This document shows positions 14,464 to 22,339 of a DNA stretch of 34,051 bases, one piece after another. Source of the stretch: Bacillota bacterium. GTDB taxonomy: Bacteria > Bacillota > Clostridia > Christensenellales > Aristaeellaceae. The stretch lies in assembly GCA_023459275.1 (NCBI GenBank), contig JAEWVC010000005.1, positions 1-34,051 of the forward strand. The letters run 5' to 3'. Position 1 is the first letter of the stretch, and every line of letters begins with the position of its first letter. The position numbers and the translations under genes are program-made. Below the pieces are notes generated by a model. That model was given only the letters and a program-made list of their open reading frames with translations. It searched no databases and was not told where the DNA came from.

Positions 14464-16254
14464 ATGAAGCCGCTTACATCCAATGATCTTCGGTCACTGT
14501 TTTTGAAATTTTTTGAGTCCAAGGGGCATGCCGTGATCCCCAGCGCCTCCATCATCCCCGAAAACGACCCCACGGTGCTCTTTACCACCGCAGGCATGCA
14601 TCCCCTGGTGCCTTACCTGATGGGCACGAAGCATCCTGCCGGTGTCCGTCTCACCGACGTGCAAAAGTGCGTGCGTACCGGCGACATCGACGATGTGGGC
14701 GACGCCTCGCATTTGACCTTTTTTGAAATGCTGGGCAACTGGAGCCTGGGCGATTATTTCAAGAAGGATGCCATCCATTGGAGCTGGGAATTTTTGACCA
14801 GCCCGGAATACCTGGGCCTGTCCCCGGAGCGCCTGGCCTTCTCCGTGTTCGAGGGCGACGAGAACGCCCCCCGGGACATGGAGAGCTACCAGCTGTGGCG
14901 GGAATGCGGCGTTCCCGAAGAGCGCATCTTTTTCCTGCCCAAGGAAAACAACTGGTGGGGCCCCGCGGGCTTAACCGGCCCCTGCGGCCCGGACAGCGAG
15001 ATGTTCATCATCACCGACAAGGAGCCCTGCGGCCCTAACTGCTCCCCCGCCTGCTCCTGCGGCAGGTACCTGGAAATCTGGAACGACGTGTTCATGCAGT
15101 ACAACAAGCAGGCGGACGGCACCTTCATCCCCCTTGCCCAGAAGAACGTGGATACGGGCATGGGCCTGGAGCGTACCATCTGCGTGCTCACGGGCAAAAA
15201 GACCGTGTATGAAACCGATCTGTTCGCGGGCATTCTGGCGAAAATTTCCGAACTGTCCGGCCGGGAATACGGCGCGGACAAGGAGACCACCAAGGCCTTC
15301 CGCATCATCGCCGACCATACCCGCACCGCCACCTTCATCCTGGGGGACCACCGGGGCGTAAGCCCCTCCAACGTGGACCAGGGGTACGTGCTTAGGCGGA
15401 TCATCCGCCGGGCCGTGCGCTACGGCATGCAGCTGAACATGCCCGACAACTTTACCGCCGAGATCGCCCAGGTGATCATCGACCAGTACAAGGCCGTGTA
15501 TCCAGAGCTTGCGCAGAATGCCGCCTTCGTGCTGGAGCAGCTTAAATTGGAGGAGGCGCGGTTCGCCCGCACCCTGCGCCAGGGCAACAAGGAGTTTGAA
15601 AAGGTAGCTTCCAAGGTGGAAAACGGCGTCATCGACGGTGTGAGCGCCTTCCACCTGTACGATACCTACGGCTTCCCCATCGAAATGACGGTGGAGCTTG
15701 CCAAGGAGCAGGGCCTCACCGTGGACGTGGAAGGCTTCCACGAGTCCTTCAGGCAGCACCAGGCCACCTCCCAGGCGGGGGCTGAGCAGCGCTTCAAGGG
15801 CGGCCTGGCCGACCATACCGAGGAGACCGCCAAGCTGCACACCGCCACCCACCTGATGCACGCCGCCCTTCGCAAGGTGCTGGGGGAAGAAGTGGCGCAA
15901 AAGGGCTCCAATATCACCGCCGAACGGCTGCGCTTTGACTTTTCCTTCGGCCGCAAGATGACGCCGGAAGAGATCAAGGAAGTGGAAAAGCTGGTCAACG
16001 AGGCCATCGCCGCCAAGGCCCCCATCACCATGGAAGAAATGACCGTGGACGAGGCCAAGGCCCAGGGCGCCATCGGCCTGTTTGAAAGCAAGTACGGCGA
16101 GCGCGTGAAGGTGTACACCATGGGTACCTTCAGCAAGGAAATCTGCGGCGGCCCCCATGCCGAAAATACCGGGGACCTGCAATCCTTCAAAATCCTCAAG
16201 GAGGAGTCCTCCTCCGCTGGCGTGCGCCGGATCAAGGCTGTCGTAGGGCAATAG
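14464..16254 (+). CDS. alaS: alanine--tRNA ligase, short form
   Basis: AlaRS of 596 residues, against about 875 for the E. coli enzyme. It charges tRNA-Ala and clears Ser/Gly mischarges. The class II catalytic domain is complete from LRSLFLKFFESKGH (about 10-23) through HPLVPYLMG, NDVFMQYN and GMGLERT. The editing-site metal ligands are all kept: H459-TAT-H463 and C561-GGP-H565. HxxxH lies about 105 residues earlier than in E. coli (H564/H568), and only 31 residues follow H565, so the linking beta-barrel part and the C-terminal oligomerisation (C-Ala) domain appear absent. The frame ends cleanly with no downstream homologous sequence, so a frameshift is unlikely. Confidence 0.95.
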   Translation: MKPLTSNDLRSLFLKFFESKGHAVIPSASIIPENDPTVLFTTAGMHPLVPYLMGTKHPAGVRLTDVQKCVRTGDIDDVGDASHLTFFEMLGNWSLGDYFKKDAIHWSWEFLTSPEYLGLSPERLAFSVFEGDENAPRDMESYQLWRECGVPEERIFFLPKENNWWGPAGLTGPCGPDSEMFIITDKEPCGPNCSPACSCGRYLEIWNDVFMQYNKQADGTFIPLAQKNVDTGMGLERTICVLTGKKTVYETDLFAGILAKISELSGREYGADKETTKAFRIIADHTRTATFILGDHRGVSPSNVDQGYVLRRIIRRAVRYGMQLNMPDNFTAEIAQVIIDQYKAVYPELAQNAAFVLEQLKLEEARFARTLRQGNKEFEKVASKVENGVIDGVSAFHLYDTYGFPIEMTVELAKEQGLTVDVEGFHESFRQHQATSQAGAEQRFKGGLADHTEETAKLHTATHLMHAALRKVLGEEVAQKGSNITAERLRFDFSFGRKMTPEEIKEVEKLVNEAIAAKAPITMEEMTVDEAKAQGAIGLFESKYGERVKVYTMGTFSKEICGGPHAENTGDLQSFKILKEESSSAGVRRIKAVVGQ

Positions 16255-16258
16255 CCGC

Positions 16259-16308
16259 CAGGGGCCCTGCCCCTGGACCCCGCCAAAGGGATATTATCCC
16301 TTTGGAAT
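16259..16308. repeat. GC-rich palindromic element after alaS
   Basis: GGGGCCCTGCCCC is followed by CCAAAGGGAT (16283-16292) and its exact inverse ATCCCTTTGG (16296-16305) with a 3-nt loop. It may serve as a transcript end, though no T-tract follows, and is similar in sequence to the hairpin of the repeat at 16386-16412. Confidence 0.5.
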
Positions 16309-16365
16309 CCCAAATGTAGAATAAGAGGCTGTCGCAATAGTTGCATAACCGCATGATGATTCATA

Positions 16366-16441
16366 GAGATGGCACCCGAAGGTTTCCAAAGGGCGACCGG
16401 AAAGCCCTTTGGTCGCGTCCGCAGACGCGAAATCCCTCTCG
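16366..16441. repeat. dispersed intergenic repeat, copy B (continuous)
   Basis: Starts GAGATGGCACCCGAAGG, then CCAAAGGGC (16386-16394) and GCCCTTTGG (16404-16412) form a perfect 9-bp hairpin with a 9-nt loop, followed by TCGCGTCCGCAGACGC and CCCTCTCGTT. The same blocks, split by about 108 bp, are at 2147-2330 after ffh. Confidence 0.75.
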
Positions 16442-16542
16442 TTAAACAACAATATATGGTATATGCGTTTAGCGCGACAGCACCTTCAAATCAAATAAGC
16501 CCTCTGATGAAGATTCCCTTATAAAGTTTTTGAGGGTTGGGT

Positions 16543-16580
16543 GCGGGAAGGGGGATTTTTTCAAAAACCCTCCTTCCCGC
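16543..16580 (+). terminator. terminator-like hairpin before rplM promoter
   Basis: GCGGGAAG (16543-16550) pairs with CTTCCCGC (16573-16580) around GGGGATTTTTTCAAAAACCCTC. It lies 290 nt after alaS and just upstream of the rplM promoter, so it could insulate that promoter. The 16442-16540 stretch before it is AT-rich with nothing else recognised. Confidence 0.5.
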
Positions 16581-16617
16581 CATTTCCCAAAACGTATCCC
16601 CATAACGTAAAAAACCC

Positions 16618-16647
16618 TTGACAAGCCATGGGAAAATATAATATGAT
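16618..16647 (+). promoter_or_regulatory. rplM-rpsI promoter
   Basis: -35 TTGACA (16618-16623), 18-bp spacer, -10 TATGAT (16642-16647). Transcription would begin near 16654 and include the leader structure at 16684-16743. Confidence 0.7.
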
Positions 16648-16683
16648 AGCAAATGGCATCAATAGACTCCGCTAGCCCCGGGA

Positions 16684-16743
16684 CTATTGACAAAGGCGGG
16701 CACATGCGACCATCATGGGCACCGCAGACTTTTTTTCTGACCA
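16684..16743 (+). ncRNA. L13-type ribosomal protein leader
   Basis: The rplM 5' UTR contains ATTGACAAAGGCGGGCAC, ATGCGACCATCA, GGCACCGCAGACTTTTTTTC and TGACC in an order that matches, from memory, the L13 leader family of low-GC Gram-positive bacteria. GCGGG/CCGC-type pairing and AGACTTTTTTTCTGACC are visible. Such leaders are thought to let L13 repress its own mRNA. Assignment rests on recalled consensus, not on a covariance search. Confidence 0.65.
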
Positions 16744-16764
16744 ATATCCAAGGAGGAATATCCT

Positions 16765-17196
16765 TTGAAAACCTTCATGCCCAAAGCCGAGGCCATTGAG
16801 CGGAAATGGTATATCGTCGATGCCGACGGGCTGGCGCTGGGCCGTTTGGCCAGCCAGGTTGCCTCGATTCTCCGCGGCAAGCACAAGCCCATCTACACCC
16901 CCTACGTGGATACAGGGGACCATGTGATCATCATCAACGCCGGCAAGGCGGTTTTGACTGGCCGCAAGCTGGATGAGAAGATCTACTACAAGCACACCGG
17001 GTATCCCGGCGGCCTGAAGGAGATCGTATACCGCAAGCTGATGGCGGATAAGCCGGAGTTTGCCGTGAAGAAAGCCATCGTGGGCATGCTGCCCAAGGGC
17101 CCCCTGGGCCGCAAGATGGCTACGAAACTGCGCGTTTACGCCGGCGCGGAGCACGGCCACGAAGCGCAGCAGCCCGAAAAGCTGGAACTCAAGTGA
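16765..17196 (+). CDS. rplM: 50S ribosomal protein L13
   Basis: A 143-residue L13 protein, an early-assembly large-subunit component. Diagnostic segments: RKWYIVDADGLALGRLAS (about 13-30), LRGKHKPIYTPYVDTGDHV (about 36-54), KHTGYPGGLKE (about 77-87) and GMLPKGPLGRKM (about 107-118). The TTG start at 16765 gives the family's MKTFM N-terminus and has AAGGAGGA (16750-16757) 7 nt upstream. It is followed by rpsI after 23 nt, the near-universal rplM-rpsI operon. Confidence 0.98.
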   Translation: MKTFMPKAEAIERKWYIVDADGLALGRLASQVASILRGKHKPIYTPYVDTGDHVIIINAGKAVLTGRKLDEKIYYKHTGYPGGLKEIVYRKLMADKPEFAVKKAIVGMLPKGPLGRKMATKLRVYAGAEHGHEAQQPEKLELK

Positions 17197-17219
17197 CGCG
17201 GAAAGGAGCGTAAAACAAG

Positions 17220-17612
17220 ATGGCTCAAGCAGATTTCAATGCCGTTGGCCGCCGCAAGAAGGCGATTGCCCGCGTCCGTCTGGTGCCGGGTGAAGGCAAA
17301 ATCGTAATCAACAAGCGGGACATCGACAATTATTTCGGTCTGGAAACCCTGAAGATGACCGTTCGGCAGCCCCTGGCCCTCACCAATGCCGCCGGGAGTT
17401 TCGACATCCTGGTGAACGTGACGGGCGGAGGCCTTACCGGGCAGTCCGGCGCCATCCGCCACGGCATCAGCCGCGCCCTGTGCAAGGCTGACCCCGAGCT
17501 GCGCGCCGCCCTCAAGAAGGCCGGGTTCCTGACCCGTGACCCCCGTATGAAGGAGCGGAAAAAGTACGGCCTCAAGGCCGCCCGCCGCGCGCCCCAGTTC
17601 TCCAAGCGCTAA
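17220..17612 (+). CDS. rpsI: 30S ribosomal protein S9
   Basis: A 130-residue S9 protein with the GRRKKAIARVRLVPG start region (about 9-23), GGGLTGQSGAIRHGISRAL (about 66-84) and the C-terminal LTRDPRMKERKKYGLKAARR segment ending in QFSKR, whose last residues reach the P-site tRNA in the ribosome. GGAAAGGAG precedes the ATG. It is the last gene of the operon, ending in a strong terminator. Confidence 0.98.
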   Translation: MAQADFNAVGRRKKAIARVRLVPGEGKIVINKRDIDNYFGLETLKMTVRQPLALTNAAGSFDILVNVTGGGLTGQSGAIRHGISRALCKADPELRAALKKAGFLTRDPRMKERKKYGLKAARRAPQFSKR

Positions 17613-17628
17613 TTCTTCCATATGCATA

Positions 17629-17660
17629 CAAAAGCTCCGGCCTGCGGGCCGGAGCTTTTT
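17629..17660 (+). terminator. rplM-rpsI intrinsic terminator
   Basis: AAAGCTCCGGCC (17631-17642) pairs with GGCCGGAGCTTT and is followed by a T-tract at 17656-17660. It is a classical rho-independent terminator 17 nt after the rpsI stop. Confidence 0.92.
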
Positions 17661-17860
17661 GTTGTCCGTCAAAAATGTGCCTGTTTTGCGGGATCGCGCC
17701 TTTTACCTGCGAGTTATCACCGCCGTGTGCCTCGCTTCCCATCCGGTGCGGCCATTGCCCTGCACCGCTCTATACCCCGCGCCCCGGCTGCCTATGATGC
17801 AGGCATCGCTCAAGGGGTAATATTCCCGTGGGAAACCTCCCATCGTCACGGCATCTCCGT
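17661..17860. other. intergenic stretch with no recognised feature
   Basis: About 200 bases between the rpsI terminator and the repeat at 17861. I see no convincing gene, RNA or promoter. Short open frames here lack ribosome binding sites. Confidence 0.5.
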
Positions 17861-17909
17861 ACCACCTCCCTGGAAGGGAGGTGGCGCCGAAGCGCCGGAA
17901 GGAGGTCGC
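17861..17909. repeat. two-hairpin intergenic repeat, diverged copy
   Basis: ACCTCCC-TGGA-GGGAGGT-like arms followed by GGCGC-CGAA-GCGCC and GGAAGGAGGTCGC. The layout matches the copies at 575-621 and 31613-31660, with several base changes that keep both stems paired. It lies 62 nt from the dehydratase stop. Confidence 0.65.
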
Positions 17910-17971
17910 TACCTTAAAAGCATATGTTTTAGGCCTGTCTGGCAAAAGCCCCCCAGGCCAGGTCAATTATT

Positions 17972-19153
17972 CTACCCTTTTTTCAATCCCTTGAAATAGT
18001 ACACCGTATCATTCTTTGGCCGGATATCGGTGAGGGCGCCGGTGTAGTGCCGCAAATTTCTGGGCACATAAGGGCGCTTTTCCACCTCGTCCACCCGGAC
18101 GTCAATACCCAGGCCCGGCTTGTCCGGGATCAGGATGCAGCCGTCCTCGTATACGACCTCCTCGTCGGTAATGTCAAAGCGGAAGGAGCCGTCGGTGAGC
18201 ATGATCTCATGAATCATAAAGTTTGGTACGCAGGCCGCAAGCTGCAGGATGGCGGCATTGGAAATGGGGCCGCTGGGGTTGTGGAAGGACACGGGAATAT
18301 GGCAGGCCTCGCACATGGCGGCGATCTTTTTGGACTCCATCATGCCGCCGGTGTGGAACACGTCCGGCTGGGCGATGTCGATGGCCCCCTTGTGGAGCGC
18401 GTCCCAGAAATGGTATTTGGAATAGAATCTTTCCCCCGCCGCTACCGGAACCAGGGAGTGCTCCCGCACCCGCGCCAGGGAATCCATGTTGTCGGGCACC
18501 ACGGGCTCCTCCATGAGCATGGGCTTGAAGGGTGCCAGCTCCCTGCTTATTTCAATGGCGGTATAGGGGTTGAACCGGCCGTGGCACTCAATGAGCAGCT
18601 CCGTATGCGGCCCCGCTGCTTCCCGGACGGCGGCCACGCAGGCCACCGCGTCATCCATCTCCCTGCGGGTAAGGGTCATGTGCGCCTTGCCGAAAGGGTC
18701 CCATTTCAGCGCCCTTATGCCCAGGGCCACGGTCTCCCGGGCCTTTTGCGCAAACTCCTCCGGTTTTTTCGCGCCGGTGAACCAGGCGTTGGCGTACATT
18801 ACCACCCGGTCCCGCATTTTGCCGCCCAGCAGGCCGTATATGGGCGTATTGAAATACTTGCCCGTGATGTCCCACATGGCGATCTCGATGCCGCTTAACG
18901 CCGACAGGAACACGGGCCCGCCCTTCCAATAGGAATCCCTGTACACCTCAAACCACATTTTCTCGATTTCCAGGGGGTTGCGGCCCACCACCATCCGTTT
19001 TAAGTCCTCCACGCACCCTTCCAGCGCTTTTTCCCGGGTGCCCAGGGAGGCCTCCCCCCAGCCGTACAGCCCTTCGTCCGTCTCCACCTTGATAAAGGTC
19101 CAGTTGGTGCGGAAGGCATCCATGGTATAGGCTTTTACATCGGTGATCTTCAT
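17972..19153 (-). CDS. enolase-superfamily sugar-acid dehydratase (DgoD-like)
   Basis: A 393-residue mandelate racemase/muconate-lactonizing type protein, nearest in layout to D-galactonate dehydratases, which turn an aldonic acid into a 2-keto-3-deoxy acid. The N-terminal capping domain includes GLYGWGEASLGTREKA (about 28-43). Barrel metal ligands appear to be E189 in ECHGRF, E215/E216 in MEEP and E241 in GERF; H191 and H291 (SFHNPSGPI) are candidate acid/base residues. Classical DgoD has Asp where E189 is. The start overlaps the aldolase stop by 4 nt (ATGA), so it is the third gene of a coupled minus-strand operon. The exact sugar is unknown. Confidence 0.85.
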   Translation of the reverse strand: MKITDVKAYTMDAFRTNWTFIKVETDEGLYGWGEASLGTREKALEGCVEDLKRMVVGRNPLEIEKMWFEVYRDSYWKGGPVFLSALSGIEIAMWDITGKYFNTPIYGLLGGKMRDRVVMYANAWFTGAKKPEEFAQKARETVALGIRALKWDPFGKAHMTLTRREMDDAVACVAAVREAAGPHTELLIECHGRFNPYTAIEISRELAPFKPMLMEEPVVPDNMDSLARVREHSLVPVAAGERFYSKYHFWDALHKGAIDIAQPDVFHTGGMMESKKIAAMCEACHIPVSFHNPSGPISNAAILQLAACVPNFMIHEIMLTDGSFRFDITDEEVVYEDGCILIPDKPGLGIDVRVDEVEKRPYVPRNLRHYTGALTDIRPKNDTVYYFKGLKKG

Positions 19154-19815
19154 GCCTTTTTTCCCTCCGCGCCGCGCACGGCCTCCACGTGGGCCCTGGC
19201 CAGGGCAGCGATGCCCGCATAGTCCTCCGCCTCCACAAGGTCCCTGCGGAGCACGGTGATCCCCGTGCCCAGGGCGTTGACCCCGGCCTGCAAAAATTCA
19301 GGAATGGTGGCGGGGTTTACCCCGCCGGTAGCCATCAGGGGGACATGTGGCAGCGGCGCGCGGATATTTCTGATATAATGAACGCCAAGGTCATCCGCCG
19401 GGAACAGCTTGACCATGTCGGCCCCCAGATCCCAAGCCCGCGCGACCTCCGTGGGCGTCATGGCCCCGGGGATGGAGAGCATGGACAGCCGCTTTGTTTC
19501 CGCCACCACCTCCGGGTTGGTGCTTGGGGAGATAATGTACCCGCAGCCCGCGTCGTGGGCGGCCTGCACCTCCTTCACCGTGAGCACGGTGCCCGCGCCG
19601 ATGGCCATTTTTCCGCCCATGGCCTTGATGAGCGCCCTGAGCTTTGCCGTATTGTCGGCGATGGGGTCCTGAAGAGAATGGTCGAAGGTGGATTCCAGCA
19701 GCACGATCCCCGCCCCGCACATCGCCTGCGCGGCCATAACCAGCTTCTCCGAAGGGATGCCCCGGGCGATGATCACAAGTTTTTCCCTGAAAATCAAATC
19801 CATAATAGTGCTCAT
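19150..19815 (-). CDS. KDPG/KHG-type aldolase (Eda/DgoA family)
   Basis: A 221-residue class I aldolase that would cleave a 2-keto-3-deoxy (phospho)sugar acid to pyruvate and an aldehyde. The Schiff-base lysine is K136 in GADMVKLFPA, the general-base glutamate is E41 in LLESTF, and GAGTV and ATGGV phosphate-loop segments are present. The residue at the place of Eda Arg49 appears to be D45, so substrate choice may differ. It starts at ATG 19815 after GGAG and overlaps its upstream SDR gene by 4 nt and its downstream dehydratase by 4 nt. Confidence 0.9.
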   Translation of the reverse strand: MSTIMDLIFREKLVIIARGIPSEKLVMAAQAMCGAGIVLLESTFDHSLQDPIADNTAKLRALIKAMGGKMAIGAGTVLTVKEVQAAHDAGCGYIISPSTNPEVVAETKRLSMLSIPGAMTPTEVARAWDLGADMVKLFPADDLGVHYIRNIRAPLPHVPLMATGGVNPATIPEFLQAGVNALGTGITVLRRDLVEAEDYAGIAALARAHVEAVRGAEGKKA

Positions 19816-20585
19816 GCTCTATTCCACTCCTTATTGTAGGGCAGCAGGCAGATGCTGATCCCGGAGTCCACGGTCATCTCCGTTCCGGTGATGGTGGCCG
19901 CCTGGTCGGAGCAAAGGAAGGCCACCGCCGCGGCGATCTCTTCCGGCGCGGATTCCCGGCCGGCGGGATACTGGCTCCTGCGCCGCTCCGTTTCCTGCGG
20001 GGTCTGGGTCTCCCAGCGCTCGGTCCAGATGGCGCCGGCGATAAGCGCGTTGACGCGGATGCGCAAATACCCCAATTCCACCGCCATGCAGCGGGCCATG
20101 GCGTTGATGGCGCTCTTGGAAGCGGAATACAGCACCCGGCCGGGGATCGCCTGGTTGGCATGCACGGAGCTGATGAGCACCATGGCCCCGCCCGTCCCCT
20201 CCATCAGGCGCGCCGCCTCCTGGCAGCAGAAGAAGGTGCCGCGGGCGTTGGCGTTCATAACCTCCTCCCAGTCCTTGACCGTGGCGTTTAGCACGCTGAT
20301 GCCTACCGCCAGGTTGGCGGCATTGGCCACGAAGGCGTCCAGGCGGCCGTACTTTTCCCGTATGGTCTCAAAGGCGCCGCGGATGCTCTCCACGTCGGAC
20401 AGCTCCACCGCAAGGCCCAAAACCTCCGCGCCGGGCACCTCCTCCCGAAGGGACTGCGCCGCCTCCGCGCAGCTTTGCGCATCCCTGCTGGACAGGCAGA
20501 CAGTATACCCCTCCTGAAGGAAGCGCCTGGCGATGGCGTACCCCGTATTCCTGGCGGCACCCGTAATAAAAGCGACACGGCCCAT
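19812..20585 (-). CDS. short-chain dehydrogenase/reductase
   Basis: A 257-residue classical SDR. The Rossmann motif is TGAARNTG (8-15), VANAAN (87-92) stands in the NNAG position, and the catalytic S140, Y153 and K157 are in LISS and YSASK. The C-terminal VDSGISIC is typical. It is the first gene of the minus-strand operon with the aldolase and dehydratase, which suggests it oxidises a sugar to a lactone or interconverts a keto/hydroxy sugar acid. AGGAGGG precedes the ATG. Confidence 0.9.
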   Translation of the reverse strand: MGRVAFITGAARNTGYAIARRFLQEGYTVCLSSRDAQSCAEAAQSLREEVPGAEVLGLAVELSDVESIRGAFETIREKYGRLDAFVANAANLAVGISVLNATVKDWEEVMNANARGTFFCCQEAARLMEGTGGAMVLISSVHANQAIPGRVLYSASKSAINAMARCMAVELGYLRIRVNALIAGAIWTERWETQTPQETERRRSQYPAGRESAPEEIAAAVAFLCSDQAATITGTEMTVDSGISICLLPYNKEWNRA

Positions 20586-20626
20586 AGCTTTCCCTCCTAT
20601 ATAAAACGCACCGGATGATCAGCATC

Positions 20627-20664
20627 ATCATAGCCGTTTTTTTTCACATTGCAAGGAAAACGGC
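20627..20664 (-). promoter_or_regulatory. promoter of the SDR operon with inverted-repeat operator
   Basis: On the minus strand TTGCAA (20654-20649), a 16-bp spacer and TATGAT (20632-20627). GCCGTTTT (20633-20640) and its exact inverse AAAACGGC (20657-20664) bracket the -35, 16 bp apart. A related ACCGTTTTCAC occurs at 20709-20719 on the side of the divergent binding-protein gene, so one regulator may control both directions. Confidence 0.55.
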
Positions 20665-20781
20665 ACAATTCACAAGAATAATCAATAAAAACGAAAACGC
20701 GGTACATACCGTTTTCACAAAGGAGCCGTTACAATAAAGGCATCGGGTCTGACCGTTAAAAATGCATAAGGAGGGGTTTTT

Positions 20782-22050
20782 TTGAAAAAGGTACTTGCCT
20801 TTGTCCTGTCCCTGGCGCTGCTGCTTTCCCTGGCCCAGCTTGCTTTTGCCGAAACGAAAGCGCCTGTCACCATCAAGATCCTGACCTACATGGGCAACGC
20901 GGTGAAGCTTGACACCTTCAACGAGATCATGAACGACTATATGGCCCTGAACCCCAACGTGACCTTTGATGCCCAGGCGCTGTCCCAGAATGAATATATC
21001 ACGCAGCTTAGGGTCCGGGTAGGCGCCGGCGACGCCCCGGATATCATGATGGGCCAGCCCTCCCAGTATACGGACATCATCGACGCGGGCTATGTGATGG
21101 ACCTGACGGACAGCCCCATTATTGAAGCCTTGAAGCTGACAAAAGCGGACATTGGGGATTGTTCCTACCAGGGCAAGGTATACGCGCTGCCGCTGGATTT
21201 CAAAACCTACGGCGTCATCTACAACAAGGATATCTTCGCCAAATACGGCCTGGCCGCCCCCGCCACCCAGGACGAGCTGGACGCGCTGTGCGAAACCCTG
21301 AAGCAAAACGGCGTGGACCCCTGGATCCGCAACAACAGCAACGTGACGTATCCCGATATTGAGGTGCGGGGTATCATGTGGCCGCTGGTGATGGAAAACG
21401 GGAAATACGACGTGTTTGAAAAGCTGATGAGCGGCGAGGCCAAGTTCACCGACACGCCCGAATTCCTGAAGGCCGTGGAGCTCTGGGGCCGCCGCATGGC
21501 CTACAGCCGGCTGGACGACATGTCCAACGATACCACCATGGCCCGCCAGGCCATGGCCGCCGGGCAGGCCGCCATGATCTATGACGGCACCTGGGCCTTC
21601 GCCCAGATCCAGGAATTCAATCCCGACGCCAAGTACGGCATGTTCCCCCTGCCCAGGGACGACGGAAAGCCCAACAGCTACTGCATCCAGCTGGACCAGA
21701 TCTTCATGGTCAATGGAAAGAGCGAAAACGCCCAGGAAGCCCTAAAGCTCATGGAATACCTGCTCACCCCCGAAGCCGCCGGCAAGTGGAGCGCCAGGAC
21801 GCTGGGCCCCTCCGTGGTGCCGGGCGTGACGGTTGAGATGCCCGAGGTGATCAAGACGGCCATGGAGGCCAAGGAAACAGGCAACATCGCCCATGCCGGG
21901 AACTTTACCGCCCAGCTTTCCGGCGAGTACCTCACCAACTGGCGCACGGTGCTGCAATCCTTTGCCGCCGACCGGACCATGACCCCCCAGGACGTGGCGG
22001 AAGAACTGCAGGCCGCCTTTGACGAGATCAACGCCAGCAAGACAAAGTAA
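20782..22050 (+). CDS. sugar ABC transporter substrate-binding protein
   Basis: A 422-residue family 1 extracellular solute-binding protein. It begins with a signal peptide (KK, hydrophobic core, LAFA-ET, residues about 1-24). There is no lipobox cysteine, unlike most Gram-positive binding proteins, so cleavage would be by signal peptidase I. Typical segments include YKDIFAKYGL-like YNKDIFAKYGLAAPATQDEL (about 152-171), AAMIYDGTW (about 269-277) and a C-terminal AFDEINASK. The TTG start follows AAGGAGGGG. It heads a plus-strand importer with the permeases at 22340 and 23218; no ATPase gene is present in the window. Confidence 0.93.
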   Translation: MKKVLAFVLSLALLLSLAQLAFAETKAPVTIKILTYMGNAVKLDTFNEIMNDYMALNPNVTFDAQALSQNEYITQLRVRVGAGDAPDIMMGQPSQYTDIIDAGYVMDLTDSPIIEALKLTKADIGDCSYQGKVYALPLDFKTYGVIYNKDIFAKYGLAAPATQDELDALCETLKQNGVDPWIRNNSNVTYPDIEVRGIMWPLVMENGKYDVFEKLMSGEAKFTDTPEFLKAVELWGRRMAYSRLDDMSNDTTMARQAMAAGQAAMIYDGTWAFAQIQEFNPDAKYGMFPLPRDDGKPNSYCIQLDQIFMVNGKSENAQEALKLMEYLLTPEAAGKWSARTLGPSVVPGVTVEMPEVIKTAMEAKETGNIAHAGNFTAQLSGEYLTNWRTVLQSFAADRTMTPQDVAEELQAAFDEINASKTK

Positions 22051-22062
22051 CGTTCCAGACCG

Positions 22063-22262
22063 CTTACAATCCCCGGGAGGCATTGGAGGGCCGCAGCCCT
22101 CCAATTGCAGATCGAAAATCAGCGGCGTGTACGGTGATTTTCGCTGGAATTTCGCAGAAATTCCTACCTTGCCCGAGCAAACGGCCGCACAATGGCGCAG
22201 CCCTTGTGCAGTGCAGCGAGGGAAAAGCTCGAAAAAGTGGCAAAGCCGCTTTTTCGACAGCC
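22063..22262. repeat. multi-hairpin intergenic repeat, copy 1
   Basis: Stems in order: TTGGAGGGC/GCCCTCCAA (22083-22104), GAAAATCA/TGATTTTC (22114-22142), GGAATTTC/GAAATTCC (22146-22164), GCACAA-GGC/GCC-TTGTGC (about 22187-22209), and a 13-bp TCGAAAAAGTGGC/GCCGCTTTTTCGA stem (22229-22257). The linker TTCCTACCTTGCCCGAGCAA is shared word for word with copy 2 at 24088-24400. It lies between the binding-protein and first permease genes. Confidence 0.85.
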
Positions 22263-22339
22263 TGAGGGGCCCATTGCGCTGCGATGGGCTCCCTTTTCTC
22301 AAAGAAAGCTCATCTTGATTGGAAACGGGGTGCGGACAC

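Noticed and set aside
14971..16251. A 426-codon open frame antisense to alaS
   Set aside because: Shadow of alaS with biased composition and no start signals.
16255..16320. Frameshifted continuation of alaS encoding the missing C-terminal domain
   Set aside because: The sequence after the stop is a palindromic repeat, with no C-Ala-like coding in any frame down to rplM.
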